Of a stretch of DNA of 64,000 nucleotides, positions 1 through 12,300 are shown one piece after another. Position 1 is the stretch's first letter, and every line of letters begins with the position of its first letter. This DNA comes from Sclerotiophoma versabilis. Its lineage: Eukaryota; Ascomycota; Dothideomycetes; Pleosporales; Didymellaceae. The stretch is from the NCBI GenBank assembly GCA_012274445.1, contig JAAROD010000076.1, positions 124,001 to 188,000 of the forward strand, in the 5' to 3' direction. The notes under the pieces were generated by a model that had not been told where the DNA came from, did no database searches, and saw nothing but the letters and a program-made list of their open reading frames with translations. The translations under genes and the position numbers were made by a program.

Positions 1-612
1 GATGTCGACGCCGCTGATAAGGTCGTCGGCGCCCCAGAGTTTATCGCTGCGGGTCAAGACGCCCAGCGCAGGTCCTTCACCCTGTTGACTAACAACGACA
101 CCATCCTGCCGCTCAAGCACGAGAAGAACGTCAAGTTCTACACCGAGGGCTTGAACAAGACACTGCTTGCACAGAGGGAGATTACGACCGTCGACAAGCC
201 CGAGGAAGCAGACATCGCCCTCCTCCGCCTCAAGGCCCCTTATGAGCCGCGCCCCGGTGCCTTCGAAGCAAATATGCACGCTGGGTCTCTCGAGTACAAT
301 GCTACTGAGCGTGCACGCCAGGCTGCTATCTATGCTGCCGTGCCTACTATTGTCGATATCTACCTGGACCGCCCTGCAGCAATTCCTGAGGTTGCGGAGC
401 AGGCGAAGGCGTTGATTGCCAACTATGGAGCGTCTAACGAGGCTTTCCTAGATGTTTTGTTTGGTGTTGATGGGGCTAAGCCGATGGGCAGATTGCCAGT
501 TGATTTGCCCAGGAGCATGGTGGCGGTTGAGGCATCGAGGGAAGACGTTCCTTTCGACACTGAAAACCCGGTTTTCAGGTTCGGGCATGGGTTGAGCTAT
601 GAGGATTGTTAA
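1..612 (+). CDS. Glycoside hydrolase family 3 beta-glycosidase, C-terminal part (5' truncated by window)
   Basis: The frame is open from base 1 to a TAA at 610–612, so the gene begins outside the window; the visible part is 203 codons. It is the second (alpha/beta sandwich) domain of a GH3 enzyme: it contains SFTLLTNNDTILPLK, the usual segment following the catalytic barrel, and ends with PVFRFGHGLSYEDC, the FGxGLSY motif that closes this domain. The protein stops right after that motif, so the C-terminal FnIII-like domain of many fungal GH3 beta-glucosidases is absent. GH3 enzymes release terminal beta-linked sugars from cellulose or xylan oligomers. The N-terminal barrel, nucleophile and any signal peptide are not visible, so glucosidase versus xylosidase cannot be decided. 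Transcription is tail-to-tail with the next gene. Confidence 0.85.
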   Translation, partial: DVDAADKVVGAPEFIAAGQDAQRRSFTLLTNNDTILPLKHEKNVKFYTEGLNKTLLAQREITTVDKPEEADIALLRLKAPYEPRPGAFEANMHAGSLEYNATERARQAAIYAAVPTIVDIYLDRPAAIPEVAEQAKALIANYGASNEAFLDVLFGVDGAKPMGRLPVDLPRSMVAVEASREDVPFDTENPVFRFGHGLSYEDC

Positions 613-1296
613 GTGTGGAATTACGGAACGATGTCGATGACTTCACGATTGTAATGTCGAGCAACCTAGTTTCTGAATGAAATCTTGAAAGCACACCCGT
701 CGGTTGCTTATGCAGTTTCCCTAATTCATGACCCAGCGATGCCTTCATTACACCGTGGATGTTTTCTGTTTTCCGTTTTCTGTTTCCTGTCACGACGCTG
801 TCGTTCTCACCCGCAACGTCATCAGGCCTTCATTCCGCCAATTTTTGTACCTCATCTTCCATGCCTTCATAGGTCTCACTGCACTTCGTTATAGCTTATT
901 TACTGAGCAATGAGCTTCAAATATTCCTTACTTACTGATTGTGTGACCCACGTCTTCTTCAGTACTATAGTTATTTGAGCCACCGAAGATACTGTACCTA
1001 CGGCTAAACGGCGTGAGGAAAGGAGATTGTAGAGAAAGCGGGGCTGCTAAGAAGGGCGACAAGGCTTACCCCTAACACATGTGCAGGATCTAGCGCCATG
1101 GATACACGAGTGATGCTGCGAATTAATAATTCGCGGATTTTATGAAAGGCTAAACAGATCTTGTATCGTATCTGGGTATGTGAGGGTTTGGCATTGTATT
1201 ATGTCACATCAGAGAGTATGTAGATAAGGTCGGTCAGCATAGTTCGCATATTTTCAACCACTGCATCAGTTCTGTTTGATTTCACAACAGCGGCTG
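613..1296. other. Tail-to-tail intergenic spacer
   Basis: This spacer lies between the GH3 stop and the stop of the HET gene on the other strand and should hold both 3' UTRs. Short open frames here show no recognisable motifs and no codon-like signal. No RNA gene or repeat seen. Confidence 0.6.
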
Positions 1297-3509
1297 CTAA
1301 CACAAAGCAAAATGCTGCTTGACTAGGATATGCTGAGACTTTTCGTCCTCGGCTGGAAGAGATGGTTTGGAGGAGCGACCGTGGAGTGTCGTCCTCAGAT
1401 CTTCTCGTAATTTTCCCATGCGTGATGGCTTCTGGGCTGTGTTTTCTCTGTTCTTCGTCGTTCCATTTCGTTCCTTCTCTTCACCTTCTTCTTCCACCAT
1501 CTCTATCCCATCAATTTCCGCTGGTTTTGCCCCTTCTGAGCTCTCGCATCCCTGTTGGAGTGTTGTTTCTGCGACTATTGAGGCGCTGCCCGGCCTCTCC
1601 GTATGCTTTTCCGGATCATTGCGGGGCGTGAACTCAGATTCTGTGTTTTCGAGCTCATCTTCGATTGTACAGCCAAAATAGCAATCATCCATCCAGCCAT
1701 GGAGGTAGCAGTCTGACACAATCTGCCATTTCCCCAAACCGGTACCATCAACACCAGCCTTTTCCCGCAAAAGGAACGGCGTTGTATCACCGTCGAAGAT
1801 AACAACGCGGTCACCTACCTGTAGATGGTTCGATCCAAGGCCTAGGAAGCCCTTTTGCGTGCGAAACAGTGTCCGGTCAATTAGTCTGTGTCGGTGTATG
1901 GGATGCAATACAGCTTCATGCAACTTGGTTCCCATCCCCATGATCCTTGTAGACTTTGTATCGTGTGTCAATGTCCGGGTTATGACATCAAATAGCCACT
2001 CGCGTTCGTAAGGTTGGCAGTGAAAATATGGACGCTGGTCTCTCCGTCCAAGGTCTTTACGCCATGACCGGTTCCACGAGTAATCGGCATACAAACTTCG
2101 CAAAACCGACTGGTAGATCGTGCCTACATCTGTTGAGGCTGTCAAAGCTATGGCTTGAGAAGTTCCGTAGTCAAGATGCTCCAAACTCGTCTCAGCTGGT
2201 GCAGGAAGATCGAATTTGACGCCTTGAGAGATCTCATCGATACAAACACCCTTGACAAATATAGACTGGTTACTGCCCCGTCTGACACACGCAGAATATC
2301 TCATTCCCGAGTTGAACGGAGCTCCATTCTGCCATATAGGCACGTATCTGGCACTCCCCTGCGAGAACAAGGGTCGATATGAAGGTATTTTGAGCTCGAG
2401 GGTACCGATACTACACTGATGGAGGACCGACAGTTGTCCAGACAGTATACTTTTTGTCGCAAAATCCAAGAAAACCTCAGACACGGGTAAGGTGTAATCG
2501 GGTTGAACGGCAAGATCTTGAGCGATTCCGAGCATTCCATAAATACGATCTCGCTTGTCCGTGCATGAGCGATGGTATGCAACATCCATGACGCATTGAG
2601 TCAATGTTACTTTCGGCACGACGGTAGTAACGCTGTGTTTCTGCCTTTGGAAAGCACCTCGGAACTTCAAGAGACCCAACATGTAATCAATGCGATTCAT
2701 CAGCCCTAGCTTGTAGCTGATACTTGAAATTCTTCTTTGTGATATGAGAGGCAATCGTGATGTTCCATTTGCCGACGCGCTCTTGAATACCAACGAGAGT
2801 TCTGCGAAGGACTTCAGGTCCAAAACCAGAGCTGCCCATGTGAAACAAGACTCTCTGCCCCATTACGAACTCTTGAACAGTCCATATACGATCAAACCTA
2901 GAATAGAGGGCAAGTCAGCAACACGGACAAGTCAAGCTAGGGACAGGCCTACCAAGGAAGGCTCAACAGACCTGAGGCCTTCAGATTGTCCAGAGACTTT
3001 GTATCGTATCCCCACGAATACTTTCCAAAATCGCATACCCAGTCGGCGTATTCTTCGTTTTGATTCATTTCCAGATGAATTCCCATCCGAGGACACACTC
3101 CGTCCTCACCCAACCAAACATGAACCTCCTGAGCGTTGCGGTATATGTCACCCATGTGGGCGACTTGATGTCCCTTTTCCTTCAGATCCGCTTGATTGAT
3201 ACAGACAGCGTCTATCCATAGTTGCCGGGGTTCCTTAGGGTATCTTAGAGCTTGCAGCGCATTGAACAGATTTTGCGTGATGGAAAAATATCTGCTTGGA
3301 CCGTGATCATCGATGAGCAGTCGTTCTGCAAACACCGGAGCATCCCATGTATAAGACAAGGCTTCGTAAGGGATATCTTTATCTTTCTTTACCTCGTGGA
3401 TTCCACAACGTAAACGTGCGCCGATAAGACCAGGAAGAAGTACAACCACGCGAATCCGATCCTGGCGAGATAATCTCTTATGCCTGTAAGGTTCGGTTGC
3501 AATCACCAT
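1297..3509 (-). CDS. HET-domain (heterokaryon incompatibility) protein, possibly frame-broken
   Basis: HET-domain proteins trigger incompatibility cell death in filamentous fungi. Start ATG at 3509 (an in-frame GTG two codons earlier was rejected). HET motifs: YEALSYTW (residues 48–55), LWIDAVCINQ (97–106) and VWLGED (131–136). Intron 1 is 2952–2898 (GT–AG, 55 nt) and splits the tryptophan of the LPWFDRIW motif exactly as in the second HET gene of this window. Downstream, the frame giving FDRIWTVQEF hits a stop near 2694, while the rest of the protein (from about 2703) is in another frame. An 85-nt intron 2790–2706 restores a 690-residue product (exons 3509–2953, 2897–2791, 2705–1297). Otherwise there is a frameshift and the gene is broken. 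The C-terminal part carries GDRVVIFDGDTTPFLLR and a charged, probably disordered tail. Paralogous to 44828–46715. Confidence 0.8.
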
Positions 3510-4029
3510 TGCCACAACCTTCTCTCCTAGAATTCCCGTATGCGAACCTTACACGGGAAACAACGTCGATGCTGTTGTGATCGCAAAATGATTTGTTGAA
3601 AATCATAAACGATATGTAAGAAACACAGAGCGGTGGTATTGCAAAAGCAGGCTGAACACCAGGCTGAGGCTTATTGACGTGCTCTGCTGACACGAGCTTG
3701 GCCAACGGTACATGCAACACAGCCGAGCGCCAAGGGGCACCACACTTCTGTGGTTTTGAAGACCTGAACTATAGCAACACCAATGGAACATGTTGCCTCA
3801 CTGGCTACTTAATTAACGTTGCTCTAATTTTATGTATGGCGAGCTCGTTGATAGCATTGAACTGAGAATCTTAGGCTGACTGGATCTATGACAACATCAA
3901 GTTTGATGTTCCTCCGGCTAATAGATTGAACGCGCTGGCGATATTTATATCCAGCTTGGGTAGGAGGTCATTGGGTATGCAGGGCCGTTTCAGTTTGTAA
4001 TAATGCCGTGGACAAGTAAGCATCGTAGT
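3510..4029. other. Intergenic spacer upstream of the HET gene
   Basis: About 520 nt between the HET start and the 3' end of the zinc-cluster gene, both on the minus strand. It must hold the HET promoter. No convincing coding frame, repeat or RNA gene seen. Confidence 0.5.
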
Positions 4030-6259
4030 TCATATTTCTGACACGCTTGTCGGCGTAAGATCCATCGATGGAAACCCAACATTCCAATCCATCATGGACC
4101 ACAGGTCGTCCAATGAAAGGTCACGGTCCCATTCGATTGGAGTTGGAGCGTTTTGTAGAGAGTTGAGGGCAAACATAGCCGTAGAAGGAGCAGCTGGCTC
4201 AGTCGTAAGGTTCGACGGACTGTCTGTGGCAACTGATAGCTGGCCATCCATGACGGTCTGTCCAGCACCTGATGTCGGTCTTCCTGATAGTGCACGAATC
4301 CTGTCGATCATTTCCTCGACCGCTGCACTGGTACTTCGCACAGGCTCGTGTGATCCCAATTGCCGCAACAAGCATAAGCCGGTATGAAGCTTCTCGAAGC
4401 AGTCAGAAGAAAGCTGGCTACTGTGATGGACGGCTGCGAGCGCAAGGACGAAACATGCACTCTCAAGATAGAACCCGTGACTGTATAAGCCCTACATCTC
4501 TTAGCTTAGCCCGTTGAGTTATCGGTATTCTGTGGTGATGCGTACCTCGATCCCGATCTGCAACGCGAACAAAGAGTCACAAAGATCGATGATGTCTCGC
4601 GCAGAATTTACAGAACGTGCAGCAGCCTCGTAGAGCACTGACATTTCTACTCCGCCGTTGCGCTCGGTGAGAATATCTCTCACACCACGTCGTTTCAGCT
4701 CCAGGCAAAGCAGAAGGAATGGTCTGTAAAGCAGCAAATTTGTCGCATGGAAAACTGTAATAGCTTCAGCTGGCTGCTAACGTACGATCTCAATCTGCAA
4801 TTACCATATGATAAGGTGATATGCCATGCTAGACTCTCGCCTGCTAGTGTATAAAGCTGGCCGCCAATCTCGAGCCGGGCATTCTCTTTAAGTGCTGTGG
4901 AGAACTCGCGGAGCTGCTGATATACAGCTTCAGCTGCAATCAGATCAGATACAACGGTATCATCAAGATGGTATAGCCGAAGGGCAGAGCGAACGATATC
5001 GCACAGTCGGACCAAGTAGGCCATATAGGATAGATCCTGCGATTGCGGAAAGGTGATGTCTTCATTGGCCAAGCTGGGTTGTTTACCCAACATAAAGCAA
5101 ATTAAGCTTTCATTGCAGTACAATGTCCACATTGTTCCTTTCGCTTCGGAAGTTTCGCTTCGATGAACTCCAGCAGCAAATGCTTTACGAATGGCCCCTC
5201 CTAGATGCAGATAGCAGATGTTCGGGCTGCCAGCCTCAAACTCGAATTGCGCCAACATTAGGGTTGCTTGGACCGTCTTTGTGTTGATGTCGTACATTAT
5301 GTTGACCGCCTCGGCACGAGCCTGTGCGATAAATAGTTGCCTATGCGGGAGGTCAGTGATCGGAAATGCGCCTAGTCCTAATGCAGCGATGACCAGGGCT
5401 CTATCGGCAGCTGACAGAGCGGGACCACCATTCGTTCTGAACATCTTCTCAAAATTGGCGCAGAGATTGTCCGAGTCCAGAAACGGCAGACGAGGGCATG
5501 CTGTCACCAAGAAATTACGCAAGGCAATCTTTGCTGGAGCGTAGCTGTTGTTATCGAAGCCATTGATATACGGGATAGGACTCGGTGAGTGATCGAAAAC
5601 AATATTCTGGTAGCTGTAGCTCCTGATACTTTTGTCACCATTTTGAACCTCTTCCACAGCTGGATCAGGGTAAACAGCCGGCGCTCCTTGCATGGGAAGA
5701 TGAGCATCTAGATGTTGCAAGACAGAAAATGGGGATGAAGCTCCGTAGAACAACTCGGTTCTGCCCCGTGATGTATCCTGTGTCGCGCGAATGTTATTGA
5801 AGATTGCTAAGCGAGGCGGCATTGATCGAGGGAGGCCATCAGAGGATACATCGTCGTCGTTGTTATCAGTTGGAGCAACGATATCCCGAGACGATGCGTT
5901 TGATGTGCCATCAGCATTTGGTGTTGTCGACGTGTTGTGATTTGTCGAAGCTGCTCGGCCGGTCCGGTGTCGAATGTAGGATCGATAAGAGCATTGCTCG
6001 TTCCGCTTGGTGCAAAGGCTGCATGGAGTTTTGCCGTCACACTTCTGCTTTCTGCGCCGACACTCTGCAACTCGTTAATCCGTGCTTTGCTGAGACAATT
6101 TCTTCGCTTACCCTCGCATGCTTTTGGGTTTTTCGAGATCCTGCCTGAGACGACTGAGACGAATGTCAGGTAATAGAATTTTGAAGAGTCATTCGTGGCG
6201 AGCTTACCAAAATCCGCTACATTTAAAGTGCTTCGGTTTAGAGTAGTAGGAGCCGACAT
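4030..6259 (-). CDS. Zn2Cys6 fungal-specific transcription factor
   Basis: A five-exon gene: 6259–6208, 6144–6112, 6064–4805, 4754–4546, 4491–4030 (671 residues). Introns are 47–63 nt with good donors (GTAAGC, GTAAGC, GTAATT, GTACGC) and AG acceptors. Splicing of intron 2 creates the binuclear zinc cluster: CEEC ends one side and CDGKTPCSLC the other, giving a perfect CX2CX6CX5CX2CX6C at residues 27–53. The cluster is invisible in any single open frame, which supports the model. The middle (about residues 200–560) has fungal transcription-factor middle-homology features such as ALRNFLVTACPRLPFLDSDN and NLLLYRPFLL. The acidic, Ser/Pro-rich C-terminus could be an activation region. It likely binds CGG-type half sites in the nucleus; target genes are unknown. 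Intron 1 (63 nt) is in frame without a stop, so its retention is possible. Confidence 0.9.
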
Positions 6260-7458
6260 GGGGTCGAGAGGTTGGCCTTCGGAAGAATAGATCTGACAGC
6301 AGAAAACTTAAACACAAAAACGCGTTTGCGCCTGCAACGCACGCAACAATCCTAAAGATTTCAGCAAGCGTAAAAACAGGTGCTGCATTTAAGCAATGAA
6401 ACGGGCATCTTGTTGACATCAATAATCAGCCAGGACGCCCACCAGATGTCGAGCGAAGAAGGTGCGGAAATGTGACATAAGCAGCACTAGCGCGGGTTTT
6501 CTCGTATTGTCCGATTAGATTCGTTCATCCTTCCTCCACTCTTTTGCACGAGCATGTTTCGTTTCTCGCACACCATTTACTATGGAGCACGGCTTCTTTT
6601 TGGAAATCTTGCATCAAAATCTTGCTTCGTCCATCGAGTCGCGTAGAGCCTTCAGAAACGTATCGAGTTGCCCAGGTGCAATAGAAGCTGTGCCTTAGGT
6701 CTAAACAGGGCTCACTCGCACGCGTTGGACAACCAAACATCCGGCTGACCAAAATTGTTTCAGGCACTCCGGGATACTTGCTTACTTACCACCTGTTTAG
6801 AGAAACCCCACACCTCTACGTTTCCCTCTGGACTATTAGCCTCGCTTCAGGGTGACGTTTGCGATGCGACGACTGGAGATGAAACTACTCAACCATCTCA
6901 CTGCGCAACTCAATCTCACTAAGCTAGTTCAAGAAAAGCTCTGCTAATTCCGGAAGCACATGTACACATTTCACGTGGCGAGTGTTCTTTGTCCCGCCGC
7001 TTAAGCCGCATATGCTTCCAGCTCCACTGCACACTGCTGTCCACTGCACACTGCTGTCCACTATCCACTCCCGCCAATGGAAAGCTGCGGACGAACAACA
7101 ACCCCAGGTTTTGATTTCTTCTACCTTATTACGGCCACGTGGAAATATCCTACTAACCGCGGAGAGAGACATTACGCGATTCTACTCAATCGAGAAGCTT
7201 GGTGTTCAGCCTTCGCCTAGGTGCTCTGCTTTGGGCGGGGAGGCGTCGAAGGCCCAGTCTAAGCCTTCGGCCGCACCAGTTACAACTCCATATTTCAGGT
7301 CATTATTTCCACTATGGGCAACCGAGCAAAGCTTATCGTTATCATACGATCGAGAGAGCTCCATAAAGCTGAATGAATCCTTTAGTTGCGATGCGTACGA
7401 CTTTGTGTGAAATCGACTGGACATATTCGGCCGGCACTGAAAACAGCTTTGCGTCGAA
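6260..7458. other. Divergent intergenic region between the zinc-cluster gene and the WW-protein gene
   Basis: 1.2 kb between two outward-transcribed starts, so it is a shared promoter region. It contains a 17-bp tandem duplication (7024–7057). The longest frame, 6982–7410 on the plus strand, has no recognisable motif and is treated as chance. Confidence 0.55.
7024..7057. repeat. 17-bp perfect tandem duplication
   Basis: The unit CCACTGCACACTGCTGT occurs twice back to back (7024–7040 and 7041–7057), followed by a partial third copy. It lies in the divergent promoter, about 400 nt upstream of the WW-protein start. Confidence 0.85.
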
Positions 7459-8230
7459 ATGAATGCACCAAGTGCAGTGATGATACCTAATCATCAAGGA
7501 GCTCCAGTAGTGCCAGATGGTTGGAGAGCGGAGTGGAGCGCGCAATACGCAAGATAGTGAGTTCCAAGTTTTTGGTGGTAGACAGCATTGCGTGAAGCTC
7601 ATTCTACGGGACTCAGTTTTTACATCAACCTCATCACAAATGAGAGTACTTGGACATTGCCCCCATCACCTTCAGCCCCACCAAAAGCACCGCCCATTCA
7701 GAGGAAGCCTATCCCATCGCAGCCTTTTCACCTGCAAGCTCTAGCCTCGAGCCCGGTACCGCACGTCAACAACATCCACAGTAGCACCAACTGTCAGCAA
7801 CAGCAACGGTTATCGGTGAGCTACTTCCCACCTCCGGCTCAGGCTCAGACCCAGTACCAAAAACACTACACCCAACCCCCGACGCCTCAACAACAGCCTT
7901 ATACGCCACAGCCTGTACCTCAGCAGCAATCACCACACGGCGCTCAGCAGTTCTCTCCACCCCCAACCCCAGGGTCTTACCAACAGCAACACCACAACAC
8001 CCCAGCGCAGTACACTCAGCAGCAACCCTTAAACCAGGCTTATCCACCAGCGTTCTACAATCCCCAGCCCCCAAGCATTCTCACCCCACCTGCAGACCAA
8101 CAACAACCCAGGTACCCAGCGCCGCCCAGCGCCTCATACGCGAATACGTACTATCCCCCTCCACCCGGCCCCACTGCTCCGAACGCGCACCAAGCCAACA
8201 CCTCCACTCAGCCACCGCAGTACCTCCATC

Positions 8231-8261
<31 letters not shown>

Positions 8262-8884
8262 ACAGACGCAGACATCCAAGCGCGCATCCTCGCTCACTTC
8301 ACCCCTGCAATCCGCAACCCTAAGCAAATGGACATCCAAACTCACGCAATTCCAGCCATCCAACCCCCTATCTAAACCCAGCCCTAGCAGCGTCGCAGGA
8401 TCAACAAACCGCGCCCCATCATCCAGTGCCAGCGGGGGAGACTGGAAGAAGTGGACGAAACGCGCTGCAATCGGGGTAGCAGCCGTGGGCGCACTGGCGC
8501 TGGGGGTCGACGCGTTGGACGGCGGGGTGTTCGACGGAGGAGCGTTTAGTGGTGGTGGTGGAGGCGATTTCAGCGGAGGCGGCGGGGATTTCAGCGGCGG
8601 TGGAGGCGATTTCACCAGTGACGCCACAGGAGCTATGGATGCGCAATCCATGCTCGATGCGAATGCGATGCAAAACGACTTAGCGCTGCAAGGACAGGAA
8701 AATGCGCTTATGCTGCTCGATCCGCCGGGGACGACTTGTGAGTATTTTCTTTTCTTCCATCTATCTGCCCTGGTTAATAGGTGACTGGCCGTTTGCTGGC
8801 TTCTAGTTGCTTTGTGTGGGCTGTCGAGTACTGAATGCTGATGACTGTGCAGATACGGTGGTTGATAGCAATAGCTTGATCTAG
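7459..8884 (+). CDS. WW-domain protein with Pro/Gln-rich middle and Gly-rich tail
   Basis: Three exons: 7459–7556, 7617–8737, 8853–8884 (416 residues). Splicing intron 1 (7557–7616, GTGAGT donor) assembles a WW domain at about residues 18–49, with both signature tryptophans (VPDGWRAEW and STWTLP) and the central aromatic run YFYIN. Intron 2 (8738–8852) leaves a 10-codon last exon. WW domains bind proline-rich peptides. Here the rest of the protein is itself Pro/Gln/Tyr-rich (residues about 50–250), then a QT dipeptide run, then a short hydrophobic stretch AAIGVAAVGALALGV (about 316–332), then GGGGDFS-type glycine repeats. Function unknown; the composition suggests a disordered scaffold. The ATG at 7459 is the only in-frame start before the WW domain. 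Confidence 0.82.
8233..8274 (+). repeat. In-frame hexanucleotide repeat (CAGACR x7)
   Basis: Seven units of CAGACG or CAGACA encode an alternating Gln-Thr tract inside the WW-domain protein. The 6-bp unit means copy-number change would keep the frame. Confidence 0.9.
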
Positions 8885-9313
8885 CGGTGTCGGATCGGAT
8901 GGTGGTCGTGGTGGTGGAAGACGAGAAACCCAGGATGAATTGATGGTAATGGTTTCAGCATTTGGACTTTTGATTTTGTGTCTGCGTGGACCTTGGTATC
9001 CGTGAAGCGCAGAAGAGTCTCATCTCATCTCCATCGGAAGCCAATCCTTGGGCGCTGTGAAACCCAGACTATCCGGCATCTGCTTGGTAAGTCAAGAAGG
9101 CGCTTCACTCTGCCGGATTCGAATTGCAAATTTGTCTTCATTGCGCACTCACTATTTCTGAGGCCCTCCAAGCTCGCCTTGCTCAAGGAAGTAAGCGTGT
9201 TGTTTGAAGCATGATAGTTTCGAACCATGCTTAGATCCCAATCTCTACAAAACCCTTCCAATCCCTCTCAGTATGCCTCACGGAGTTCTCTCCCGATCTC
9301 ACCTCCATCACCA
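8885..9313. other. Tail-to-tail intergenic spacer
   Basis: About 430 nt holding the 3' ends of the WW-protein gene (plus) and the HyuA–HyuB gene (minus). Nothing else recognised. Confidence 0.55.
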
Positions 9314-12300
9314 TCAAATCCGATCCCAAACACTCAAACCCTCCTCCCTCATCTTCGCATACCACTCCTGCACATATGGCAACCCCGTATGCGGGCCATA
9401 CGGATCCCTCTCCCATTGTGGTTTGGGCGGGTCAAACCCCGTTTCTTCCTTGCATCTGCTGAGCAACTCGCTCATCGTGCCTCCTCTATCGTATCCGACG
9501 TTGTCAATACCTTCTGTCCGCGCTCGGCCAATCGCTAGCTTTGTGCCGTTTGCTTGCTTCCGCTTTGCATCTTGTTCGGCGTTGCGATGCTCAGCCATGG
9601 CCTGTCGCAATGCGCTCGTAGCGGGTTCATCAACGGAGAAATCTGCGTTCACGACGACGCCGTAGTTGTTCTTTGCGCCATCGAACGAGACAAGACGGCG
9701 GTGTGCTTCCTTTGCTACGATGTGCGGTGGTCTTGTGAGTGGGTCGCCCAGGCCGCCGCCACCCCATGTGATCCATTCGAGGACGTCGCCTGGGGTTGTT
9801 AGCTCCAACGGTACCCAAGGCTCAAGGACATGTTCAAGAAAGGAAATGCAGAAAGCAAAGAAGAATAGGGGACTCACCGGGATAGACGTGTAGGTAGTCC
9901 ATTTTGCTGTGCACCAACGTCATATGTTGATCTTGGGTAGATGTGCCGTAGCTGTTGTTCCGATAGATGATTTTCCTGGATCTTGATCCTGGCTTACCGC
10001 CATTCACGCCCCAGGGCTTCACCATCCACCGATCATCGTGGATACTCACGTCACCCTCACACAACCACCTATACAGTGTGCGCTGTGCATTGCCACCCCT
10101 GTAATACCCGGGTCCTCCAGAGTCAACCAGCGCTTCGTTTGCTTCGATAATAACGGGGAAGTACAGCTCAATGTTCTCCGCAGGAATAGATTTGATGGCG
10201 GGGAAAAGGCAGTGGCAATCCGGACCATCCCCAATCGGTCGTGCAGGTACGCCACCAAAACCAATCTGATAGAGCAGATAGAACTCGCCTGACGGCTTGA
10301 ATCCGGAGTAGAACAAGTGTGGGCTATCCGAAAAGCCCGCTGCGCAGCGGTACGCTGGATTTCCCTGACCAAACAGGGCTTGCATGACATCCATCACGCG
10401 TCCTAGAAGGTGGGTCCGGCAGGACACTGCAGCAGGGCGGACGGGTCTCAGGATAGTGCCTTCAGGGATTCGGATGTCGAGGAGGTCGTGGAAGCCATCA
10501 TTAACTACGACGTGGGGGTCGTAGATAGCGAGGAGGTAGTAGCCAATGAAGATTTTGAACATGGTTTTGCTGAGGTAGAAGTTCATCGATGTGTTTGATT
10601 GCGGAGATGTGCCGTCCCAGTCGAAGACGAGCTTGTCGCCTTCTTTCTGCATCGAGCAGGATATCGCATATGGACCGATGCCTTGGCCGTCGTCGTCGAT
10701 GAAGTCAGTAAAACTGGACTTCTCGGGGCCAATCTTGGTGTCAATAATGGACTTGATAGCGTTTCTGTTCTGCTCGAGGAGGTAATCCGTCGCTGCTTCA
10801 TATACTTCGACTCCGTACCGCTCGCAAAGCTCATTAACGCGTGTGGCTGCTGTTCTGCAGGCAGTCACAAGTGCTGTCAGGTCGCTCTGAAACCAGTTTG
10901 GCATGCGCGAGTTACGGAAAAGTACCGTAGCCAGAGCCTCATTGTACACACCCTTTTCATACAGCTTGACGATAGGTATCTGTAAACCGTCTTCAAAGAT
11001 GGTGCTCGCGTTAATGCTCATGGATCCAGGTACTTTGCCCTGCACGTCACTCAAATGACCAAAATTAGCAGCCCAGCCCACGAGTCGATGTTCATAGTGA
11101 ATGGGGAGCAAGATGATGACATCGTTCAGATGCGACACAGCTCCGTCAATCTGATACACATCGTTAGTGATGAATATGTCTCCTTCCTCGACCGCGCCTG
11201 TCCAGCCGGCCAAGAACTGCTGAATGAAGCTACCGAATTGGCCGGCAAGCATCTGCCCGCGAGTATTGGTAATTACGTTGAACTCATCCTGCTGCTCTCG
11301 AATAGCGGGACTCATCGCGCACCGTAGCATGAGCGTGTCCATTTCGCGACGAATCGAGGCGAGAGCTGAACCGACAAGAGTGGGCAAGAGAGGTTGCTCT
11401 TGTACAAGTCTTGCCGCGGACTCTTCTGTATGTGTCTTCTTGTCGCGTGCCATTTTCCTTTCTGGCCAGATCAGAATGTTGCCCATAGCATCGATCTCAC
11501 CAAAGTGACCAGGCAGAATCAGGGTATTTGAATCCATCTCTGTAACGACAGCAGGTCCCGTAATCTTGAGGCCAGCTTTAGTGATCTTGGTTCGATCCCA
11601 AAATGTAGCTTCGACCTTCTTGCCCTCGTAAATGATGACCTGTTTGGTCACAATAGCATCCTCAGGCGGTATCGACGTGTTGGCTTTCTCAATTGGCTTA
11701 ATAGCAACTTCCTCAGATGCATCGAGTACCTTGACACGGAGTCGCATGATTTCAAGCTCGACTTTGGCATGCGAAAATGCGAACTGATGTTCGTGCGCCT
11801 CGTTGAATTTGGCGCGTAGATGTTCCAAAAGGTGGGCGGTGTCTTTTGCATCGTCTTCAGTAAAGTCCACTGTGAGCGTCATGGCTTGACCCTGATACCG
11901 CATGTCGGACTGGTATACAATCCTCAAAGGAGCGTGATCATCCGCAAGCGACTCTTTCATTATCTGTACGCAGCTGCTGCTCAAATCGCCCAATATTTGT
12001 GTGAGATGTGTGGGTTCAATCTCAGAAAATACTTTGATGTAAGTGCAGCTGGACTCATGAGACATCTTCGTGATAGCATCGCCTTGAGCGCATAGTACAC
12101 CTGGACTTGGCGGAACAATGACCGGCCAGGAGCCCAGCAGCTTGCCTAGTGAATTTGCATGCATAGGTCCTGCTCCACCCAGTGCGACAAGTGCAAAGTC
12201 ACGAGGGTCGTAGCCTTGCTCGACAGAGACAAGCCGCAGAGCACCATGCATGGATTCGTTGACCAAATCAATGATACCTTCAGCTGCTGATGTTGTGTCC

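Noticed and set aside
8208..8651. Antisense ORF of 147 codons under the WW-domain gene
   Set aside because: It is the reverse reading of the Gln-Thr and glycine repeats of the sense gene (VCVCVC and PPPPLKS repeats).
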